Part shown: one piece after another, positions 57,077 to 64,000 of the stretch | Numbering within the stretch: the first letter of the stretch is position 1 | Layout: every line of letters begins with the position of its first letter | NCBI GenBank assembly: GCA_004431415.1 | Contig: QPMI01000524.1 | Span: 124,001 to 188,000, forward strand | Direction of reading: 5' to 3' | DNA length: 64,000 nucleotides | DNA from: Cyanophora paradoxa | Taxonomy: Eukaryota; Glaucocystophyceae; Cyanophorales; Cyanophoraceae | The notes under the pieces: generated by a model | Told to the model about the DNA's origin: nothing | Database searches by the model: none | Seen by the model: the letters and a program-made list of their open reading frames with translations, nothing else | Translations under genes and position numbers: made by a program

Positions 57077-58030
57077 ATATCAGGGCTGCATCCGCTGTCC
57101 TTGTTGCTTGCAATTGATCAAGATATCGATATTGTGACTATAGTACCTCCCCTGGCCGCTGTCCCGCCTTCCCCGGGCCCGGTCTCTTCCCGGACTCGTG
57201 GTCGTGCCCGCCGCCGTCTTGCCGGGCCTTCATCTCCTTCTGGTTCCCTCCCTACTGGGCCGGGGCCTCCAGTTCTTATCCTTGATCCCGTGCCCCTCGC
57301 TTCGTCTTCTGCTTCGAAATTCGCCGGCTGTTTCCGGCGGTGCGCCGGTTCGCCCCCTTCGTCGACGTCGGCGCCCTCGGTCTTGTAGCCTACTAGGCTA
57401 GTTCGGCCTAGTTCGGCTCGTAGTACTAGTGTTGATTCTAGCGCTAGTACTAGTACTGGTTCTAGGGTTAGTCCGTGTGCTCGGCCTGTGGTTCGCCGTC
57501 GCTTGCATTTCGATTGCCCGCCTCGGCCGACGTTTGTGATCCCTTTGACTGCCCTTTTGCATATTCTTGATCCCCCTGGTCCGCTTTCGCGCCGTTCCCC
57601 TCTACCTCGAGCTCCTTCTCCTCCGCCTCCGGATCCTCTTCGTGATCGCCTTGTTGTTCCCCTTACTTGTCTGCTCCCTGTGATATCTCATGATCACTTG
57701 TCTTGTTGTTCCCCTTACTTGTCTTTCTCACTTCCGTCCTCCTTGGTCGGTTTCGTCTACTGTAGATCTCGATGCTGATTCTAGCTCTTTCTCGTGTCTC
57801 TCTATTTCCTCTTCTTTGCCTTCTAACTTTGTAACTCGATCTCCGTCTCGGATTTTCTCGTCCGTTGTCTCTTCTCGGACTCTCTTCCTCTGCTGTCGAT
57901 TTTGGCTCTTTGTCTTGTTGATTTTAGTGCTCTTGCCTTCGTTTTCTTATTTCAGTCGTTCTCTTTGTAGTATATGCCCCCTGGGCAGCCCCGGGCCCCC
58001 TCGTATTCAAGATCTAGAACTTCTTCAAAT

Positions 58031-58114
58031 ATTAATCGTGGCGGTTTGTTTTTGAGAGACTAACCCCGAGAGATTAATCGTGGCGGTTTGTTTTTGAGAG
58101 ACTAACCCCGAGAG
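58031..58114 (+). repeat. 42-bp perfect tandem duplication
   Basis: Two adjacent copies start with ATTAATCGTGGCGGTTTG and end in TAACCCCGAGAG. They are identical in my reading. Confidence 0.85.
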
Positions 58115-58288
58115 ACTCTTGAGACTACGGTGCACGTGGGGCGAACCCCCGTAGGTAGCTATATAGTGATATTAAGGATAACAAATCACAAATCAAAGAT
58201 TCAGCAGACTATCACAAATCACATAATCAATCGTGAATTATTATATATATTGCACGATTGCAGGAGGGACTCCGGGATCCTTATAATT

Positions 58289-58329
58289 GCAAGGGGGGAA
58301 AAGAAGACCGAAGGTCTTCCCCCCCTTGC
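58289..58329 (+). repeat. Long hairpin with G-run/C-run stem
   Basis: GCAAGGGGGG plus GAAGACC pairs with GGTCTTC plus CCCCCCTTGC across a 3-nt loop, with only a small A-rich bulge. The left arm alone recurs at 60,893-60,913, next to the start of the higher-order array. Confidence 0.7.
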
Positions 58330-59499
58330 TTCCCGTTCCCTTGCTTCAGCCAAAATTTTTCTATGAGGCCGTTTTCGAGGTCCAGTATGCAACGAAAATG
58401 TGGTTTATTCGCATTCCGATTGGCTCGGTCGACCGATCAGCTCTCGACTTTCGAGCGTCGAATTCGAGGGGAAAAAGTGGTTTTCGAGGGGAAAACTAAT
58501 TTCTCTCTAACTCCAGTCTTCGAATTCCTTGCGCGGTTCTGCGTGGAACCAGTTCTCCCTAGCTATCTCCTCTAGATTTCGGCTTTGTCGCAGTGCGTCG
58601 CGTACGCCTTGCTCTTCGTTGCGCGGTTCTGCATGGAACCACTTCTCTCTAGCTGTCAACGTCTCTTACGCCAGCAGAACCGCGTGCGCCAGCCGAGCAC
58701 GCCTGCAGCTGCTGAGCCGGGCGCTCTTGTTGCACTCGGCACCCGGTGGCCCGGCCAGCAGACTAGTTCGCGCGCTGCACGACGTGGCGCTTGTCCGCTT
58801 AGTCTGCGCACCGCTTGCGCTCCGGACCCGCGTTGCTCCGCGTCCCTGCGTCCCGTCGTCTGCCACCCGGCGAGCAGTCCAGTTCGGTTGCTGGCCATGG
58901 GCACGGCGCGCCGCTGCACACGGATCAGGATCAGGCGCCACTTTCAGCGCGTTACGGATCAGGCTTCTATTAATTTCGTCACTCCAAGCCTTGACGGGCT
59001 GGCGGCCGCTACAGCCGCTGGCTGCACTGCGGCTTATATATAATTATGCTTTAGCAGTGTTTGCAACAGCCGCCAGTTACCTTAGTCAGCAGCAGCTAAG
59101 CTGAAGACCTGTCCTTGGCGAGGTTCAGACGAGATGGGACGGACATGTACAGGGGGCCTCGTAGCCGGGCGAGATTTCCTGCCGTCGGACGCCCGATGCA
59201 CGCTCTCATCGTCGTGCACCGGCGGAATTTGCTTACACTGTCCGGCCGGAGCCCGTCAACATTTTTGCTGGCGCTGGAGCTTAATTCGTCATGTCCAGCA
59301 ACACGGTCGCAGCGCCCGAGTGCGTGCAGTTTCGATCGACCCGCGCGCCGGCAAAACCACAGCGGCTAACGCACGTATTCATCGCAACGCAGGGCGCTCC
59401 CAATTCAGTAGTGCGTGCCCAGTCTTCAGTTGGCGTTCAGCTTTCTGAAATTATCTTGCATGCACAGAGCGCCGCAGCTGAAGACCACAGAAGTCCTCC

Positions 59500-60179
59500 C
59501 ACAGGCTTATCGTCACATCTTCCTCTGGCGGTACCCTCTCGTTGGTTAACATGCCTCTTCCGCCCGCTCTGACGTGTACGCTCAGCCTGGAGCGTTTCAA
59601 CTGCCGCACGCTCAGCGTGGAGCGTTTCAACTGCCTGAGACGAACATTGGAGCAGAGCCGGCCCATCAAATCAATCAGGTTTGCGATAGACTCATACATG
59701 CATTCCGAATAATGTGAATGACTTGTTGCTCCAGGCTTTGCCACCATCGTCGATCGCAGTGCGTGATGAAACTCAAGAGACTTAAAAAAAGCTTATTCAA
59801 ATTGCTGAAATGCTATGCAGGAACTCTCCTCGAAACGCGTGTGCTGCAACGGGAGATCAGCCACGGCAGGCCTGCGAGCGAGGACCTCCACATGGGAGTC
59901 CTCAACCGCCTCCGTGACGCCGGCCTCGCGGATATCGAAATTCAAGACCTTGTCTACCAGATGCGCAGCGGGAGCGAGCAGCGCGCCAGCCGCGTGGCTC
60001 TGCGGGCGCTCGAAGCGGCGGGCCGCCTCGCCATGCTCTCGCAAGACGGCTCTCTTCAGGACCGCCGCCGCTGGCTGCCGCTCACCCCCATGGGCGACTT
60101 CCGCCTCGACCCCCTCCAGAAGGCCTGGATCGCCTATGTTTACGGCGAGCCCTCTGCAGACAACACCATCATCTTTTAG
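59500..60179 (+). CDS. Small gene of unknown function (3' exons)
   Basis: The last exon (59821-60179, after a TATGCAG acceptor) encodes TLLETRVLQREISHGRPASE and then an alpha-helical segment GLADIEIQDLVYQMRSG and WLPLTPMGDFRLDPLQKAW, ending NTIIF and TAG at 60177-60179. Upstream, 59,505-59,679 encodes a segment with SSSGGTLSLVNMPLPP and a 27-nt tandem repeat giving two copies of LS(L/V)ERFNC, then LRRTLEQSRPIKSI. The exon joining them near 59,737-59,770 (GCTTTGCCACC onward) is unresolved, as is the start codon. Codon bias in the last exon is that of a real gene. I recognise no family; the helical pattern around GLADIEIQDLV could be a helix-turn-helix. Confidence 0.5.
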
Positions 60180-60892
60180 CCAGCTGTTCAGGGTTAGGGG
60201 TAGGCCGTCCGAACACAGTTGATGCGCAGCGTTTTTCCGCTCCAGAACACTCTTTCATATACAGTGCGCTGAATCTGGCCTTTCATTCAGGCTTTTCTTT
60301 ATTCGGTTAGATCGCAGCGTCTGCATAACAGCCCTTTTCTACTCTTTACAATCATATATAATCTGTGTCTATCTTTACTACTTCAACCTGCCGCGCGCGC
60401 TGGGCCGGGGTCGATCTACATCTGCCCCGTGCATGTTCGTGCCACTACTACTCTTTCATTAGATCCAGATTCCCCCCTTGCACCCCCGGCGCGCCAAAAC
60501 GCGGCCGGGCCACTAGTTATATGAACGGAGTCGGAACACTAGTATCATCGGCCTTGGGGAAAGGAGAGGCTCTTAGGTCTGCTGGTCACTTGTCATCACA
60601 AAATTTTAGAAAGCGAAATTTGTATATTTGAAGACACCTAATACCCCATTTTAGACCCTGGGGAGCACGATGGTCCGGCTCGTTTTCCAATGAGAGGCCT
60701 CTAATGGGCAGTAACAGCTGTACGTCGAAAAGCACAGAAAAGCATTTTCCCGGAAAACAATAGAAAGCGCAAATCACATTGGCCTTCCAAGTCGAAATTT
60801 GAAAATTATTATTTTCAAGAGACCGTACCTCATTCGCTAGGAAATAGTTTCCAAATTAACGGAGCGCCACGTGGCCGGCCAGCAAATTTGTT
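60180..60892. other. AT-richer 3' flank and spacer, nothing recognised
   Basis: Sequence downstream of the small gene, with no coding or RNA feature that I can support. Confidence 0.4.
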
Positions 60893-61389
60893 GCAAGGGG
60901 GGAAAGAAGACCGACAAGATCCGTGCTCCTGCGGAGCACTAAGTACGGCGAAGCCTCGCGGACGCCCTCGCGGCTGTCACAGTAGGCCTATAGGGCACTG
61001 GCCAGCGGCCTGGCCGATCGCGAACAGCTTTCTGGCTGGAAGCTGGCTGGCTGACGGCCAGTCCAGCTAGCGCTGGCCGGCTAGAGGAATATTAATGTAC
61101 TGAGGAAATAAAGGGTGGAGCAGATTGAGAGGAGATTAATTATATAATATTGTTGGGAAGGAGGCCCGGGAGGGGCGAGGTTCTCGCGGCCAGGCGCATG
61201 CACAGATCTCGCGAATCGCTTAAACAGAATCTCGAATGCATATAGCATCGATGTGTAGGCTTGCGGAGGCGAGGGCGCGCGGAAAGATGTGCAGGCGTGG
61301 CCAGGATCGAATTTTTGCGTCGGCTGGATTGCCGCGCCCTGTTGCGTCCGCAGAGCTTGCGAAAGGCTTTTAAAACATCTCTGATGAAT

Positions 61390-62215
61390 ATTGTAGCGAT
61401 GCCCGTGCGTGAGGATGCGAGGGCGCGCGGAAAGATGTGCAGGTCCGTCCAGGATCGAATTTTCGGGGTCGGCTGGGTCCTCGCGGCCCGGCGCACCTGC
61501 AAAGCGTGCGGAAAGCTTCTTCTACATCTCAAATGCTTATGCTATTGTTCCGCGCATGCGCCGCGGCGTGGGCGCGCGGAAAGATGTCCGGGGCTGTGCA
61601 GGATCGAATTTTTGCCGTCGGCTGGGTTCTCGTGCTGTTTCGCGTCCTCCGAGCTCGCGAAAAGCTTTGAAAATATCTCGAATGAATACTGTAGCGATGT
61701 CCTTGCGTGAGGATGCGAGGGCGCGCGGAAAGATGTGCAGGTCCGTCCAGGATCGAATTTTCGGGGTCGGCTGGGTCCTCGCGGCCCGGCGCACCTGCAA
61801 AGCGTGCGGAAAGCTTCTTCTACATCTCAAATGCTTATGCTATTGTTCCGCGCATGCGCCGCGGCGTGGGCGCGCGGAAAGATGTCCGGGCCCGTGCAGG
61901 TTCGAATTTTTGCTGCCGGCTGGGTTCTCGTGCCCTGTCGCGCCTGCAGAGCTTGCGAAAAGCTTTAAAAAGAAGTCAACTGAAAATTGTAGCGATGCGC
62001 TCGCGTGAGGATGCGAGGGCGCGCGGAAAGTTGTGCAGGTCCGTCCAGGATCGAATTTTCGGGGTGGGCTGGGTCCTCGCGGCCCGGCGCACCTGCAAAG
62101 CGTGCGGAAAGCTTCTTCTACATCTCAGATGGTTATGCTATTGTTCCGCGCATGCGCCGCGGCGTGGGCGCGCGGAAAGATGTCCGGGGCTGTGCAGGAT
62201 CGAATTTTTGCCGTC
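61390..62215 (+). repeat. 298-bp dimeric satellite, array 1
   Basis: The word GAGGATGCGAGGGCGCGCGG recurs at 61,411, 61,709 and 62,007, and TCCGCGCATGCGCCGCGGCG at 61,548, 61,846 and 62,144: an exact 298-bp period. Each period has two related ~149-bp halves sharing GCGCGGAAAGATGT, AGGATCGAATTTT and GTCGGCTGGGT. A diverged monomer precedes it at 61,250-61,400. Because 298 is not a multiple of 3, the open frames crossing it change frame each period and are not genes. Confidence 0.9.
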
Positions 62216-63339
62216 GGGTACCTTCCTGCGCTGTTCGGCATCCGAAAAGCGGATTTCGGGGGTGCGCAGGCCCTGCTATGTCTATGCGCGCCGGTACGCA
62301 TCGATTGCGCGCGTCGCGGGACCGGGCGGGACCGGCCGGATCAAATGTTCGGCCGATTCTTCGGACTGGAGAATCGAGGGCGCCCGAAATCGAGCTTGCG
62401 GCGATGCGCTCGCCCTCGCCCGTCATTCTGTATCGTTCTGGGGCGTCCCTGGCGCGATTTCGTCGCGGGACCGGGCGGGACCGGGTCCCACGTCCTGACT
62501 TGGACTGCATTTGTCGGAGGTTAAGTACCGGAATTGATTCAGAGGGAAATTCGATTTTCGCGGGACGCCTACGGGAGAGCGGTCGTCTTAGGGGAGCCAC
62601 GACGCTAAAAATGGATCTAGAGAGGTTTGTGGGGGTTCGGGTGGGTGTGTTACCAGCAGCAATCGCGTCCGTGTCGAGGCAGAATTAATAATTCTGGCTC
62701 GAGGGAGTGCGACACGGAAATTATTTGGCACGGGGGATCTCGAGTGGAAACAAGATCCGTGCTCCTGCGGAGCACTAAGTACGGCGAAGCCTCGCGGACG
62801 CCCTCGCGGCTGTCACAGTAGGCCTATAGGGCACTGGCCAGCGGCCTGGCCGATCGCGAACAGCTTTCTGGCTGGATCCGGAAGCTGGCTGGCTGACGGC
62901 CAGTACTTGTCCAGCGCTGGCCGGCTAGAGGAATATAACTAGAGGAATATTAATGTACTGAGGAAATAAAGGGATGCCGGAGCAAGTTGAGAGGAGATGA
63001 ATTATATAATATTGTTGAGAGGGAGGCCCGGGAGGGGCGAGATTCTCAAGGCCAGACGCATGCACAGAGCTTGCGAATCGCTTAAACAGAATCTTGAATG
63101 CATATAGCATCGATGTGCGGGGCTGCGGAGGCGAGGGCACGCGGAAAGCTTTGCAGGCCTGGCCAGGATCGAATTTTCGGGGTCGGCTGGATTCTCGCGC
63201 CCTGTCGCATCTTTATGCGCATCTTTAGAGTTCGCGATTCAGCTGGATTCATCTTTTATTTCGGGGTCGGCTGGATTCATGCGCATCTTTAGAGTTCGCG
63301 AAAAGCTTAAGAAAGATCTCAAATTACTAGTGTAGGGAT

Positions 63340-63855
63340 GCGCACGCGTGAGGATGCGAGGGCGCGCGGAAAGCTGTGCAGGTCCGTCCAGGATCGAATT
63401 TTCGGCGTCGGCTGGGTCCTCGCGGCCCGGCACATCTGCAATGCGTGCGGAAGGCTTTGTCTACATCTGAAATGCTTATCATATTGTTCCGCGCATGCGC
63501 CGCGGCGTTGGCGCACGGAAAGATGTCCGGGTCTGTTCAGAATCGATTTTTTGCCGTCGGCTGGGTTCTCGTGCTCTTCCGCGTCTTCAAAGCTTGTGGA
63601 AGGCTTCAATAAAATGTGAAATGAATATTGTAGCGATGCGCATGCGCGAGGATGCGAGGGCGCAAGAACAGGTCTTCAGGTCTGTAGAGGATCGAATTTT
63701 CGGGGTCGGCTGGGTCCTCGTGGCCCGGCGCATTTAGAGACCGTGCAAAAGGCTTCTCCTACATCTCAAATGCTTATGCTATCGATCCGCGCATGCGCCG
63801 CGGCGTCGGCGCGCGGAAAGTTGCCCGGGACTGTGCAGGATCGATTTTTTGCCGT
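63340..63855 (+). repeat. 298-bp dimeric satellite, array 2
   Basis: The same two half-monomers alternate here (starts near 63,346, 63,487, 63,638 and 63,787) with more substitutions. It is preceded by a monomer-derived stretch with a short internal duplication of GGGTCGGCTGGATTC and GCGCATCTTTAGAGTTCGCG at 63,180-63,300. Confidence 0.85.
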
Positions 63856-64000
63856 CGGGAGCCTTCCTGCGCTGCTCTGGCTCCGAAAAGCGGATTTCGG
63901 GGGTGCGCAGGCCCTGCTATGTCTATGCGCGCCGGTACGCATCGATTGCGCGCGTCGCGGGACCGGGCGGGACCGGCCGGATCAAATGTTCGGCCGATTC

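Larger units (their letters stand above)
57077..59499. other. Spacer with pyrimidine-rich tract and short repeats
   Basis: 57,130-57,970 is strongly pyrimidine-rich on the plus strand, with a repeated TTGTTCCCCTTACTTGTCT (57,656 and 57,708) and CTAGTACTAG words near 57,421-57,455. 58,130-58,260 is AT-rich with CACAAATCA repeats. The block TTGCGCGGTTCTGC...GGAACCA occurs twice, 90 bp apart (about 58,528 and 58,618). Frames at 58,529-59,100 look compositional. 59,110-59,500 may hold 5' exons of the next gene. Confidence 0.45.
60893..64000 (+). repeat. Higher-order tandem array, ~1.6-1.8 kb units, runs off the window
   Basis: Unit 1 starts at about 60,914 (ACAAGATCCGTGCTCCTGCG) and the same block restarts at 62,750, an offset of 1,836 bp. 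The 3' marker CTTCCTGCGCTG with AAAAGCGGATTTCGGGGGTG appears at 62,223 and again at 63,863, an offset of about 1,640, and the match continues to base 64,000. The offsets differ because unit 2 holds fewer copies of the internal satellite. Shared blocks include a GCTGGCTGGC-rich part, TATATAATATTGTTG, a G/C-rich lead-in and GGGACCGGGCGGGACCGG. Confidence 0.85.

Noticed and set aside
57100-58055. Serine/proline-rich open frames in the pyrimidine-rich tract
   Set aside because: Explained by the C/T-rich composition; no exon-like junctions or conserved motifs.
61261-63737. Several 150-260 codon open frames over the satellite
   Set aside because: The 298-bp period shifts frame in each copy and all frames are related by repetition, so they are not conserved coding sequence.

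Overview
The window looks like nuclear DNA of a flagellated, GC-rich eukaryote, most likely a protist alga. Evidence: two spliceosomal U2 snRNA genes, genes split by many 50-80 nt introns, a tubulin polyglutamylase of the ciliary TTLL9 type, FAM135 and GPATCH4 homologues, and mTERF-like repeats. Splice donors are unusual. In the TTLL9-like gene 6 of 15 introns begin GC instead of GT, and most other donors in the left half read GTNCG or GTACC. Frequent GC donors are known from haptophytes such as Emiliania huxleyi and from dinoflagellates. I favour a haptophyte-like alga but cannot prove it from this sequence.

Layout. 1-446: 3' end of a single-pass membrane protein gene. 1.1-6.1 kb: a large inverted repeat whose arms each carry one U2 snRNA gene; between the arms lie an inverted copy of part of the mTERF-like gene found 18 kb away and a GC-rich minisatellite. 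6.6-16.1 kb: a compact gene block with TTLL9-like (-), FAM135-like lipase-fold protein (+), GPATCH4-like G-patch protein (-) and an acidic protein (+); two pairs share short divergent promoters. 17.4-25.0 kb: a very exon-rich mTERF-repeat gene ending in zinc-ribbon (DUF4379-like) modules. 25,431-30,822: a complete DNA transposon-like element with apparently identical 145-bp terminal inverted repeats, a 5-bp target duplication and many GTGCCCAA-type motifs. It encodes a CXC-cysteine-cluster protein on the plus strand and a second protein on the minus strand; I recognise no transposase family. 30,985-37,221: an intron-rich gene of unknown function with TPR-like exons at its 3' end.

From about 37 kb the DNA becomes visibly less GC-rich. 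37.2-40.3 kb is repeat-rich spacer. 40,350-57,076 is one very large gene (possibly two) for a secreted-then-membrane-anchored receptor-like protein: signal peptide, LamG-like and fibronectin-like domains, a long run of cysteine-rich GCC2/GCC3-type modules, several membrane helices and a Ser/Ala/Gln-rich tail. A small unidentified gene ends at 60,179. From 60.9 kb to the end the DNA is a higher-order tandem array whose core is a 298-bp dimeric satellite.

The genes do not form a pathway. TTLL9 points to cilia, U2 and GPATCH4 to RNA processing, and mTERF proteins usually act in organelles. Strongest leads: the unclassified TIR element, the GC-AG intron usage, the mTERF/zinc-ribbon fusion with its distant inverted copy, and the higher-order satellite.
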